Shown: in pieces, positions 25,276-37,533 of the stretch
Position numbering within the stretch: position 1 is the first letter of the stretch
How the letters are laid out: each line of letters opens with the position of its first letter
Source: Solenopsis invicta
Taxonomy: Eukaryota; Arthropoda; Insecta; Hymenoptera; Formicidae
Direction: 5' to 3'
DNA length: 64,000 bases
NCBI RefSeq assembly: GCF_016802725.1
Contig: NC_052666.1
Span: forward strand, 32,826,997 to 32,890,996
Program-made: the position numbers and the translations under genes
Notes under the pieces: generated by a model
What the model saw: only the letters and a program-made list of their open reading frames with translations
Database searches by the model: none
Told to the model about the DNA's origin: nothing

Positions 25276-25750
25276 ATGGAGATATTTCTTCTTTCATTGT
25301 CAGTGTCAGTTGTTATGTGTATGGTAAGATATCAAACGAACGATAAAGCAACAAATAATAAATTGCATTTCAGCGCGAGTGCGCCGCGCAAGTGCAATTG
25401 TTTTAATTTCATTTAATCGAAAAGATAATATAATCTATAATAAAAATCTTGTCAAATAGATATCACTTGCAAACGCTGTCGAAATTTCGACCGAGCCGAA
25501 ATTGGAAAAATCCACCTTCACGTCCACGAGTTTACTGAAGAATGAAGCGCAATTCCAAACGGAAAAAACCACATCCGATATTGAGAGATCCAAAAGGATA
25601 AATCGTGGATTTGAAAGAGTAATCGAATTCGTCAATGTTTTGGGACAAATGGACAATTTCGTTTACGACAGGACAAGGAACTTTATTCGCAAACTCAATG
25701 CGATTTACGATATGGATGAAAATGAAAGATATCGCGGATTTCATTCATAA
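25276..25750 (+). CDS. Small secreted charged protein, unknown family
   Basis: Two phase-0 exons, 25276-25323 and 25460-25750, give 112 residues. The intron falls inside the signal peptide, whose hydrophobic core continues across the junction to SLANA. The mature part of about 90 residues is charged, lacks cysteine and proline-rich motifs, and is probably largely helical. An in-frame ATG at 25255 would add seven residues with a basic n-region. I prefer 25276 because its CAAAATGG context is better, but either is possible. AATAAA follows at 25831-25836. Function unknown. Its position after two helical secreted proteins suggests it could belong with them, but I see no convincing sequence similarity. 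Confidence 0.65.
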
Positions 25751-25864
25751 TTTTTATACACAATTAAAATGAAAATATTAACTACATTTTGATCAATTGT
25801 ATCAATTTTTATATGTATACTAATATTGACAATAAAACATTTACGTATAATTCGTACGCTCCTC

Positions 25865-25898
<34 letters not shown>

Positions 25899-28800
25899 CT
25901 TTTTTAATTTTTAGTTTTTCAGTTTCTAAAAATGGAATGTGCGTTTTCTTGTTAATATAAATATATGTAATATTGTTATTGTATTGTATTTAAGATAAAT
26001 AAATATATTATTCAATATTTTACGTACTTAAAACCAACTATTGGTAAAGTGTCACCTGATCCCAAATTCGTTTGCATTTATAAATCCTTTAGAAATATAT
26101 ATTTAATAAGAATTTAATTTAAAGAAATTCTCAAATTATAATAATTTATAAGAAATCATGTGAAAGAAAGTGGAGCAAGTAATTCTCTCTCTCTCTCTCT
26201 CTCTCTCTCTAATTCTCTTATTTAAAAAAAATATCAAGTACTGCCAGTAAGAGTAATTAAGTTTATTCGATCGGTTCATATACAATTATATATGCTATTT
26301 GTTTCCACACATGAGATAAGTATGTGGCAAGTATAAATGTATAATAGTAATACGTAAGAGCGTTATGTAAGTAAATTCATACCATTCATACCAAGCATAG
26401 AATTACATACATACATCGCCATCTAGCGATGACACGTCGTACAATGTTGCGTGTTACCAAACGTTTATACATTATATGTTATATGCTTTTATTTCGTGCG
26501 CTTTAAAAATTAGAGTGTTTATTTCAATGACACTCGTATAGACTTTAAATCTGATAAATATTATCTGATAAATATTATTCTTTGGAAAATTTCAGAAATA
26601 CTTTTCAGAATTACTCTTTCTCCGAAATAATCGTTTTTTAATTGATTTCTACATATACATATATGTATAGAAATAGCTGTAGCTGTTTCAATTTATTTAA
26701 TGCGTTAGCCTCTATAGAAACTGCAATTGCGATAGAATGCATTTCCGAGGAGAATGAAAAAAACTAATATTATATAGTTGGAAGAGAATTGAGATCTAGT
26801 TATATCGCGATAGTAAAATAATTTGCAGGAGCTTTAATTGACACTAATCAAAACTCGAATATTCTTCTTAAAAGTAAAATGGTTAATCATGTTACCTTTA
26901 ATTCCATGATCAGTAGATACTTTTGCTGGGATATCGACAAATGGGAATTAAACTCGAGGATCTCTGTAATAATTGTACATACGTTTTTAATCGCGCGTGT
27001 AAAACTCGAATATCGATTGGTCGATGAGCTGCCTCGTTCGTTAACGTTCATGCTACGTTGTGATGGTTGGCGCCCGTTATGAGACTCTTCTTTTATTTTA
27101 AGTGAACCTGTATGGATTTCTGGCTCTTTACGTCGATGGTCGATGGTCGATTGGTCGAGCCACAGTACTACGTTTTCGTTATCATGAAACTGCATGGGAC
27201 TCGTGATAGGAGAAGAGAGGCCAAGAGAGGCGGCAGGCTGGCGGCAGTCACCGGCAGTCACCCTGGCAGATACCAAAGATACCAAAGAGACCACCAGAGA
27301 CACAGTGCTGCCAGTGCTGCCAGTGCTGCCAGTGCTGCCAGTGCTGATAGTGGTTTATTGTTACATACAGCTGCACTAGTGCACTGTGCAGTGTGCCAGT
27401 GCAGCGCCCATAGTGCAATCCAGTGCAGCAGTTGAGCCAGTGTGTGTCCAAAAGAGAAACACTGTGACGAGCGCGGTCGCGCGCGCATAGCGTCGATATA
27501 GCGTCGATAGCGTCGAGAGAGAGAGAGAGAGAAAGAGAGATATTTGGAGCTACGGCCAGACGGACGTTTATTGCGTTCACCAGGTGGCGACTGTGTCCAA
27601 GAGTCCGTGATCAGGTTGATCAGGCGACTTGTAGGTACGTTGAGAGGTTGCTAGTTTATCGTGTATCGTTTCGCCACATGTTGATTAGTTGAAAATAAAG
27701 AGAGATTGAAAACGCGCATTTTCGCGGACCTCCTCGCCGCCACTTGGCACGCATCGTTCGCGCGGTGGTGGTTCGTCGCGGTGGTTCGTGGTGGTTCGCG
27801 GACCGTCAGTCGTCTTACGTCCTCTTTCTCTCTCTCTCTCTCTCTCTCCTTCCTTTTTGCTTTCTCTCTCTCTCTCTCTCTCTCTCTTCCCCCTCCCTTC
27901 CTTTCTTCCATCCCTAACTTGCTAGCTAGACGTAAGCCTCGTTGGCAAGCCGAGCAGAGAGTTGTACGTATACGTACGTACACGGGCAAAGTTGCGAATC
28001 GTCGAGCCATAGCGCGCAACTTTCTACACTGCACTCTGTCGAGGAAGACGGAGGAAGGTTCCGTCGCTTAGTGCGTTACGTCACGCGGTCGTTGTCCATC
28101 GTCGAGAGACACGATTCGAGTCCAGCATCCACCCCCATCACGCAGTGCGTATCGCGCGTCCTCCGAGAGCCTCCTTCTCGTCTCATCCAGCCTGAGAGAG
28201 CTGTAGCTGATTTTTGCGGACGCGACGGTATCTCGGCTCAATTCGAGCCACAGGTAAAAGCAGTTTGCGTTTGTCGTCTCGCGCGTCGTGCATTTTCTCA
28301 GTGTGAGCCACCTTGCATTCGGGCTTGGTTCGATATAACCTAAAAGTCTTCGTGAATGTTGATAGTTTTCGCAGCTCTCGCGGCCTCCTCCTCTTTCTCC
28401 TCCTCCTTCTCCTCCCCCTCACCTTCATTATCTCCCTTGTTGTTCTCATCCTTGCCTTCATCTTCATTTTCATTTTTATCTTTAGCTTCATTTTCCTTCT
28501 CCGCCGCACCCCTATCTTTCTCCATCTCGTTGTGTCAGTTGTCTTTGCGAATTCGCGAGAAATCACGTGTCGCCGACAAAGCGTAAGAGCGTCTCTCTGG
28601 TGACGCACCGCCCCCATCCCCACCCTCATCCTCACCCTCACCCTCACCCTCACCTTTACCCTTATCTTTACCCTCACCCTCACTCTCACTCTCACTCTCA
28701 CTCTCATCCTTACCCTGACTCTCTTACCTCTGTCTATCCGCACCCTTGTCTTCTTCCACATCTTCAGCTTTATCCCTGTCCCCCGTCCTCGTCCCTATCC

Positions 28801-28943
28801 ACGGACGGGAAAACGGATCTTTTCGACGTCAAGCGGTCATCAGTCAAGTAGTCAAAATTCCGGTCCCTACTAGGAAACGAGAGGGCCTCCAACAAACCGG
28901 CGGCAAAAATTCATCATCGATAGGCGAAGAACCGTCGAACAAA
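25751..28943. other. Intergenic region and 5' region of ataxin-2
   Basis: The first half is AT-rich with CT tracts at about 25869-25895 and 26185-26211. From about 27100 the sequence becomes GC-richer, contains a five-copy 9-base CCAGTGCTG repeat (27306-27344), and has GA/CT tracts near 27514-27540 and 27826-27887. At 28380-28730 it is a pyrimidine-rich block with CCTCCT and CACCCT repeats. This is probably promoter and 5' UTR of ataxin-2. The long open frames here, on both strands, follow the repeats and are not credible genes. Confidence 0.5.
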
Positions 28944-31900
28944 ATGAACAGCAAGAGGAAGAATCGTACGAACAATAACAGGTACCAATCACTTGGCTTT
29001 CCTCGTCAAGATCATAATAGCAGGTATAATATCCATAACATAGCGACGTCGCGACGATTAAAAATAACGTTTTCTTTGATCCGTGCGTTCTTTCAGATCC
29101 CCGCGAGCACGTGGGCCACAAGAGAGATGCGTCGCAGCCGAGGGGGTTTATAACAATGCTCATTTTATGCATGCAGTCACTAGCCACGTTGGCAACACGG
29201 TACAGGTACTGGATACGCATATTTCTTCCTATACCTAATTTATAATTTGTACAGTCTTTTCATGCTGAGTCGATACTATTACATTCTTTATTTTTTTCTT
29301 TCTTTTTTATTGTCGCAGATTCAAACTAAAAGTGGTTCGGTATTCGAGGGTGTATTTAGAACATTTTCGAGTCAATTCGACGTAGTGTTGGAAATGGCTC
29401 ATCGTGTGGAGAGTTCGGGACAGATTAGCGTAGATAGCGTAGTAGAGAAATTAATTTTTAAACCAACTGACGTTGTCACTATATCTGCCAAGGATGTTGA
29501 TTTAGATTATGCTATAAGAGACACTTTCCAAACTGATACAGCCATTAGTAAGTTTAATGGTATAATCGGCGAGAAGGAACTCGAGCCCTGGGATCCGCCG
29601 ACCACTATGAACGGGGCTGATTTAGAATTGGATGGTGCTGCCGTAAGCGCATTTATTTATTCTCGTGAAAGAGGATTGTACCCAGGATCTCTTGGACGAG
29701 TTCTTTATCAAATTGTCATTTTCATTTTCAGAACGGTTGGGACGTGCACGAAATGTTTCGCAAAAATGAACAAGATTATGGAGTTCAAACAACGTTCGAA
29801 CCTTCCTTGGTCGGTTACACTCTACAACTGCAACGTAAGGACACGAAGGATTACAAGGAACAAGAGCAAAAGGCTGCTGAAATAGCAAATGAGATCGAAT
29901 CTCAACCGAATCACAAAGCTAGATTAGAACTAGAAAACGGCGACGAGGAGGAACGATTCGCAGCTGTGGTAAGCCGTGGCTCCTCATTTCACAATTTATT
30001 TCAAAAATCTTGTCCGCGTTAGATTTGTCTTATTGGTCACTGTTCGATCGATTTTAGACTAGACCCACCGAAGGAAAGTATATTCCACCACCGTTAAAAA
30101 AGAAAAATGGCAACACTGGCAAACTAATGAGAACCAGCGGCGGTGGTGGTGGCGGCGGCGGCGGCAGCGGTGGTGGCGGGGGCGGTGGCGGTGGCGGCGT
30201 TGGCGGCGGCGGGGAGCCTCCGTCTTCGCCAGGAACCACGAACAATAAGAATGTCTACAGTCAACCCCCTCCGTCCACGGTCACGGTCAATGTCCCACAG
30301 CCAAGCATGCCGGTTGGAGTACAGCCCGCTCATACTCCCTCGGTGCAGCATCCGGTATCTTTAAATATGAATATACCGCCCAATGGAGTGGTTGTCACGT
30401 ATAATAATCCACCACCGCCATTCGTGCCTCCACCGACGACGCAGTCGCAGCAAGGTACGCTGTTACTCGCACTTTGCACTCTCACACTCGTCAAGCTCAC
30501 GCTCGCCAAACGTGAGAATTGAATGGAAAGCACTGCTATACATATTGTGTTATTCGACATACTTTTGTTTCGCTCTACGTTAAGATTATCATTTCATAAA
30601 TCGACTTTGCAAAACTGTCGATATTCGTTCACCGTGTCTCTATACGAGTTTGATGCTGCGATATATCGTATATGCATTAATTCCAATTAATCGTAGTATA
30701 GTAGTAATTTTTACATATATTGAATATACGTGAAATGTATTTTTGACTGAATATTTTTGGGGAACGAAAAACGGCTCTTTCCGCATAACGAACGTATACT
30801 TGAGGTCACTATAGTAGCTTTTTACGAAAGGTGATTGCATAATAATTTTATGTTTTCTTCATACAGTAATACAGCAGAATCAATCGCAATCTCAAGTTAA
30901 TCCTTCGATATCGCAAATAAGCTTCCCTTCGTCACAACAGACACCTCCGAATAAAATAAATGCAGAAAAACGTGAGCGACCTGGCAGACAACAAGTTTAT
31001 CAAGCTGACAAAGCGCCACCAGCACCATTTTCGCAATCAAACGTTGCGTCCTCTCATCAACAGCAACAATCTTCGCACCAGCAACATACATCATTGACAC
31101 AACAGAATTCTGTAGAAGGACAAATAGTCATACATAAATCGGACCACAGAAAGGTACGGTACATACTCTTATTTAAATCGTTTTATCTTTATTTTTTCTT
31201 TTTTTTTTCAATTGAGAGACAACTTATGTATGCTTGTAAGTTTTACTTTAAGGTTCCGACACCACGTGGAAGAGAAGAACAGCATTCGGAACTGAGACAA
31301 TTCGCTACGGAATTTAAATTGGCGGAATCGCAGGGACTGCCGCCAGATACTCCTCAAATATCTAGAAAACAGCAGCATCAACATCAACAAGACATACATT
31401 CCGCTACTCCGATGAATCAGCCGCATCATCAAGGTCCTCATCAACATACGAGTCCACAACAGCAATCGCAGCAACAACCGTCTACACAGCAACATACCAG
31501 TCCTCATCAGCAACATCAAACTGTACAAGAGGAACCAGTTATTAATAAGCCACCGCCTGGTCCACCAGTAAGATCTACAAGTCCGCCACAGCAACAACAA
31601 CAGCCACCGCCACAACAACAACAACAACAGCAGCCGCTGTCGCAACAGCAGCAATCGCAAGCGCAACAACAACAACAACAACAGCCACCACTACCATCAC
31701 AACAACAACAACAACAGCAGCAGCAGCAACCACCGCCGTCACAACCAGCTCAAACTAATACTCCGACAGTGCAACAATCTCCACCGGAACCTGCGGTCGA
31801 TAAGATAACTACTGCTTTTAAAAAATCTACTTTAAATCCCAACGCTAAAGAATTTAATCCAAATGCCAAACCATTTACGCCGGTAAGTAATATATATATA

Positions 31901-33420
31901 GATATCATTAGCCTATTGCAGGGATGCCCAACTTTTTTACATCTGTGAGCTACTTTTTTTAGTAGAGCAACTTCGCAATCTACCTATATATATGTAAGGC
32001 GTAAGAGAAAAAATACAAAATTATAAAATATGATTTATCCGTTTATTAAACATATTAATAGGGATAGATGTTAAAACTATGAACAAATTAATAAGAAAAA
32101 GATTAATATAAAAATTATAAATTTTATAATAGAATTCAAATAAAATCAAAATTAAAATATGAACATGTAATAAAATTTAAAAAAGGTAAAAAATAATGCA
32201 AATATTAATGAGATCTTTGACATTGCGCTGAGACTTGGCAATTTTTTGAAATTTGATTGCGATTAACTAAAATAATGATTTTAAATAGGCGTAATTGAAG
32301 AAAAAAGAAAGATGTACCAAAAAAACGTTGCGATCGACCGGTAGATCGCGATCGACTGGTTGGGCATCCCCCTGGCCTATTGGAAAAGTTCACTAGAATA
32401 GAAATTATAAGATTTTATATTTTCATAATGTGTAGCGTTCACCTAGCACACCGACGCCTAGTCGACCGCATACGCCACAAACTCCTCAGTATACAGGTGC
32501 GACTATGCCCGCGACCGTTGTTATGCCGGCATACGTAACGCCAACATTTAGTCAACCACCCGCTCAACAAGTGGCAAGGTTCCGGAAGGGTCAGTATTCC
32601 TTAGGTATTCTCACTTGTTATATTTGTCGTACATTTTTCTCGTTTCGTGCGTTCATAATGTTGTTTTGAAAAACTTTTTTTAAAGAAAGCTTACTCTATT
32701 TCGAACGATTTATTCTCCATATTCTTTTACATACGAATCTTACATTCAAGCTTGAAAAAATTTGTTCCTTCAAGTTACTTAAAAATCAATTGTAGTTTTT
32801 TTTTATTTTTTCTCTGTCGATTAGGTATAAGATATATGATGTATAAGATAAATAAAATATATTGTATTGTGATTTCGTGTGACACAGCACTGCCAATGGT
32901 GCAGCATCGTGCGCCAGATATAGCGTCTCAGATGCAAGTAGCCGCGGCAACGGGGCAACCGTTACTAGCGCCAGCTATACACCCATTCCAGGTGCCTTAT
33001 CCAGGACAGCCGGCGTATCAGCAAATGGTACGAATGGTTCAGGCACCGCCACCACCACACATGGCCACTCCGTATCATCATCATCACGACTCGCAAGGAC
33101 CGCAAGCCCCTGGTATACAATATATGGGCCCGCACGCTCATCCACATCCTCACGTAGCTCAACAGCCACCTAGCCAAACGCCGTCGCCGGCTAATCCAAA
33201 TCAACCGCACACCCCGGGGGCTTATAATCCACCCGGTACTCCACAGCCCACGTATCCGCAACCTCCGCCGCAGGGTCACGCGCCGAGTTATCCGATCATG
33301 TGCCCTATAATTCCATCTCATATACCTTCGATTCCACCGCAACATATGCAATACCTGCCACCACAGCCGCCTCCGGGAGCGCAGCAGACTATACCCGTCA
33401 TTTTACCGCACAGTCAGTAG
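28944..33420 (+). CDS. Atx2: Ataxin-2
   Basis: Nine exons: 28944-28981, 29097-29205, 29319-29642, 29732-29968, 30058-30454, 30867-31153, 31253-31882, 32436-about 32589 and 32888-33420. They give 902 residues. The Lsm domain spans about 28-105 (GVYNNAHFMHAVTSHVGN, then KSGSVFEGVFRTF). The LsmAD domain is about 137-215 and includes EPWDPP and NGWDVHEMF. A Gly-rich linker is at 264-291, and Gln/Pro-rich tracts occupy about 510-655. A PAM2 motif (LNPNAKEFNPNAKPF) near 656-674 is the poly(A)-binding-protein contact. The tail is Pro/Gln/Met-rich. Ataxin-2 is a cytoplasmic RNA-binding protein acting in translation, stress granules and, in flies, circadian translation. The donor of exon 8 is uncertain: GTCAGT at 32590 or GTATTC near 32604, both in phase 1. 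Confidence 0.95.
31919..32374. mobile_element. 456-bp hAT-type MITE in an ataxin-2 intron
   Basis: The element starts CAGGGATGCCCAAC. Its right end, reverse-complemented, reads CAGGGGGATGCCCAAC. These are terminal inverted repeats of the CAGGG...-type common in hAT transposons. A perfect 8-bp direct repeat GCCTATTG flanks it (31911-31918 and 32375-32382), the hAT target-site length. It lies in the intron between exons 7 and 8, carries no transposase, and is AT-rich inside with a TAGATCGCGATC-like palindromic subterminal stretch. Confidence 0.9.
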
Positions 33421-35821
33421 CCGCGACATAAAGTAAAGAGAGAAAAGGAAGAGCGATAGTATTCTGAAAAGGTAGGATAAGCTTTTCAAAATTAAGTTAC
33501 TTTCACGATGGAACGCGTGTCGATCGCTCCGAGAACCGTTCTTCTTTCAATTTAATCTCGCAATCTCGCAATTTAATCAACCAATTGATCGTTAACGACG
33601 TTATAAATTAAGCGTCATTCGTCAACTTTTTTTTTCTTCGTTGTCGTTGACGAGCTTGAAATAATCTCCCATACATTTTGTTGCGCAAAGAGAGAGAGAG
33701 AAGAGTAATGCTTTCACAGCCGATAAACAACGTGAAGCAACGTGACGCACGACGATCCCGAATGGTACTATAAACGATTGTAAACCTATGACCGAAGAGT
33801 GTTAACCATCTTGAAAGTAACCTGTTATTCGCGAATGTAGGTCGATCACTGAATGACCTATGGCCTTTATTATCGATTACCTTTCATTTAAAAAATTTCA
33901 TTGATTATTTTAATCAAGCTTTAAAATTGTAAAATGATAGTTAATCATTACGCAATTGTTTCACCAATCTCCCCTCCCTTTCCCTCCTCGTCCCTCACGA
34001 CTTTTATCGGAATAGCATGTGTATCAGATAGATCGAGAAAGATCAACGACTTTTTTGATCGTGCATTTTTATCGAGTAGTGCTCAATATGTCGGAGAATA
34101 CGTGCGCGCGCGCTCGCGAAAGAGAGAGAGAAAATACCGCTCGTTTAATAGGCGTAATTTACATTCAGAAGTTTCAATTTTCTCATGTAAACATAACTTG
34201 CACTACTCTCATCGCGCGAGTAACAACCAGGAGGATTCAGCGGAAAAAGACGTAATCATGTGCGCGAGCGAATTCGTCTTTCTTTTCTCTCTCTTTTTCT
34301 CCCCCCCCCCTCATTGTTTTTAATCGAGATGATGATTATTGAAATTACACGAGAATAAATTGTACGGAGGTGCATGGCATATTTTTCTGCCCGTGACTGA
34401 GTGTTTATTCCATTCAGTAAGGAAGAATTTGGAGAAAAGAAGACACGGAGACGATCGCGACTCCTTTGAGTTTGATTCGAATGTGTGAAGCGAGCGATAA
34501 TTAATCAAGGGCTGGAGTATGCGCAGGGCTTGCAGGGTAAAACACTAGCGAAATATGCGATATTCTGCGATTTGTTGATAATATGAGTTTTGTTACGCGA
34601 TGTTGATACAATGAGCGCGCAGGATCTTTGAACGCGAAAGAAAGATTACACATTACACCGCGAGTATGCGAGAAACGACATTTGCACATTTACGGACGAA
34701 TCGTGCTAGCGTTAACGGTGCGAACAACAGCTGCATTCGAGAGGAGGTACATAATTTGCACGTCTTCTTTAATCGAGTTTACTATCCAACTACTTTCAAT
34801 TCACTTTGACACCGTTTATGCCTATACTTTGCGCCAATGGCTCGCGATACCTGCTTATTTTCCTTTTTATGCTTTTCGTCATCATTTGCTACGCGAACAA
34901 ATGCAAATGGCAATAATGGAAAAGACATGTTGTTGGAGAATCGATACGATTGAAATTTATTACGGTCAATATTTGTACGAATATTGGCTGAAAAGTTTGT
35001 TTAAAAAATATTCGGTATTGCGTTAGCTTTCTTTTTCGTTGCTCTCTATAGAAATTCAGATAAAGCTAAAGATTGCCGCTGCATACATCTGTGCGAGATG
35101 TAGAGAAAAGAAAACGTGCGACGAAGACTATTTACAAGATATATTTTATATCTAGCATTTCTTTTAATACGAGTTACGAGCGAGCGACGCTTATCGTGAA
35201 ATACACGTGTGTAATCTCGATGGGAAAAGAAACCTCGTACCGAACTAGTACTTGGCTGGCGGAAAGTTGGTGAAGCGATGCGATTTGCCGGAATCGAATT
35301 GAATTGTTAATTATGTACCTCTTACCAGTATAAGTGAAAACGAGCATGCTCGTGATACCATGGATTTGGAAATCTGTCTGAACGTAGCGTATACTGCCAA
35401 TTGGGATAAGGGGTCAGAGATGAGAGATGAAAAAAAGAAGCCATAAGAGCCGGCATCGTTGCCCTCGACCCGACCCGAGTCGAGTAACGTGCACAGTCGC
35501 AAGCGCGCTTTTTTCCTCTCTTTCTCTCTCCCTCCAACAGCAGATTCTCTCTTTTCTTCGCTCGATGCTCGATGATTTCAGAATAGGAAGGGGATATTCG
35601 TTCGATTGGATTCGAAAGAATATTTATATCGCATACTATTAAATTTATATTTGTCGCGTAGAATGATACAATGAAGACACGTTGCGTATTGCGCATATAA
35701 TGAAAAGATATTTTCATTTGCGGGTGTGTGCGACATGTCGGAATTACAGGAGGAGGGAAGGACAGGATAGGATTAAAAATGGGAAGAATGAGGAAATTGT
35801 TTATTTATATTTCGAATTAAA

Positions 35822-35822
35822 G

Positions 35823-35879
<57 letters not shown>

Positions 35880-35880
35880 C
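35822..35880. repeat. CA/TA compound microsatellite
   Basis: About ten CA units followed by about 18 TA units. Confidence 0.9.
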
Positions 35881-36369
35881 ATATAATGCCAAATGATCCA
35901 ACGGAATATGACGATGTTAAGAGCTTTGCGTCGAGTCGAGTCCAAGTTGCAAAATATTCCCCTTTTCCTTCCGTAGTCGTCACTAATTTCAGTTTACTCT
36001 TGTAGGCGGCTTCGTTCAGATGAATTTTTAGTCCACGCTCGATACCGATTGGGAAAAGAAAGTTTAACAACTACGGCCTTAGACCTAATCGTGTATATAT
36101 AAACGGAAGGAAGCAAAAACAACTTTTGCCTGAGAAAGATAGTTGAATGTGAAGCATCGTTAAACAGATTTTATATTAAAGAGATTTAAAAAGAAGAAAA
36201 ACATCAAAATAAAATCAATACGTTAAAAACCAATTTTCTTACGCATATCTCTTTCTTTCCATTCTCTTTTTTTTCTTCTTTCTTTCTATCGTATAATTTA
36301 CAAAAAACCCATAATGATCTCAAATATGAGCGGGACTAAGTAGCGAGTTTAACGTGATTGGTTAGATCT

Positions 36370-36523
36370 AACGAGCTTTTCACAATAAAGCTCTTATTTT
36401 AGTCGGTATTATAAGAATTGATCAATCACAACCGAATATTTTCTTCACATGTGACTGTGATTGGTCAATTTTTATGGCTTACGACTCGTGATACCGACTA
36501 ATAGCTTATTGTAGAAAGCTCAT
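36370..36523. mobile_element. Palindromic MITE-like element
   Basis: The left arm (about 36371-36430) contains ACGAGCTTTTCACAATAAAG and TAGTCGGTAT. The right arm (about 36456-36522) carries their imperfect reverse complements, with ATACCGACTA and TTGTAGAAAGCTC. The arms are separated by about 25 bases. The structure fits a foldback transposon remnant. No clear target duplication was identified. Confidence 0.6.
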
Positions 36524-37533
36524 AAAGGTAAGATCAAGGTTCAGTCACATTCGACAATGACTTTAGTCGCTCAGTGAGCAATCGTAATTAGAGAGAAGAA
36601 GAAAAAACGATGAACTGTGCGAGAAGTTTAAAGCTGCACTCAGAAACATCGCACGGATGCAGCCAGATATAATTTTATCTTTGTTTAACATTTGTTAAAC
36701 AATGATACTTGGAAAAAAATTATATGTGGGTGTATAGTGTATGAATGAAAAGTGCATTAATGAGGTTGTTTTTCGGTGTAGCTAGTGCAAAAGTCTCAGC
36801 AATCTTAAGGCTTGTTTTCTATTTCTGCACTGGAACGTTCCTTTTTGCTTTCGCTAATTTTCAAACATCCATTTATTTCATCTTAAGTGTACACTAATTC
36901 AAGAAGTTTAGGAACAGAAAACAAATGGACGATTGGTTAAATTGCTCGAGTTGTACAATGGGGTGCATTAATGAGATTTTTTTCAGTGTAGAAACTTCAG
37001 TAATTTAACCAATTGTGTGTTGCCATTGGCTTTGCGAGTTCGTCTGATTGGCTAAGGTGCAGCTTTTTGACGTTGGAAATGCTGGAATCTGGACTTGCAG
37101 ATTCCAGCTTCTTGTTACAGGGGTAAATAAGTAAGGTTATGTTTGATGTATACACATTTTTTAATATATAACTGAAAATTTATAAAATATATATTTCAAT
37201 ATTCTATATATGCAACATTAACTATAGATTTTCAGTATTCGCAATAAATATTGGAACATTGCCTCAATGAAATTGTCCTTGACACTCGATGCTCGACGCT
37301 CTCCCAATTCCCATGTGCTTCCATGTAAAGGCGCCTATGGCTTCCGCTGGCTTCTGCGTCAAGAAGCTGCGCCAAGCTGCGCAATAAGCACTGCGCAATT
37401 CGACGCTCGACGCACGACGCTTGCATGTAACTGTACCTTAAGGTATATACAGCTGTATTTTGTAAATATGGAAGAAAAATTATTTCCACATTATTTTTGA
37501 GGAAAACGGCAAATAAGAAAAATATTATTCATA

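Larger units (their letters stand above)
33421..37533. other. Ataxin-2 3' UTR and intergenic region
   Basis: No convincing gene. The first 2-2.5 kb is probably a long 3' UTR. A 132-residue open frame at 34628-35026 lacks recognisable motifs. A CA/TA compound microsatellite lies at 35822-35880. Palindromic element-like repeats lie at 36370-36523 and possibly about 36628-37062, described separately. The region 37267-37500 upstream of the helicase gene has a few tandem GACGCTCGACGC-like words. Confidence 0.45.

Noticed and set aside
28617..28710. Telomere-like CACCCT/CTCACC repeats
   Set aside because: Insect telomeres are TTAGG. This is an interrupted pyrimidine-rich tract in single-copy surroundings.
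28183..28761. 192-codon minus-strand frame rich in Arg and Val, plus overlapping + strand frames
   Set aside because: It follows CT-rich and CACCCT repeats in the presumed ataxin-2 5' region. There is no domain, and its composition reflects the repeat.
30054..30351. Minus-strand Pro- and Ala-rich frames
   Set aside because: Antisense of the glycine tract of ataxin-2.
31208..31681. 157-codon minus-strand Leu-rich frame
   Set aside because: Antisense shadow of the ataxin-2 glutamine-rich exon.
34628..35026. 132-codon + strand frame downstream of ataxin-2
   Set aside because: No motif, no promoter or splice context, and ordinary AT-rich composition of a 3' UTR or intergenic region.
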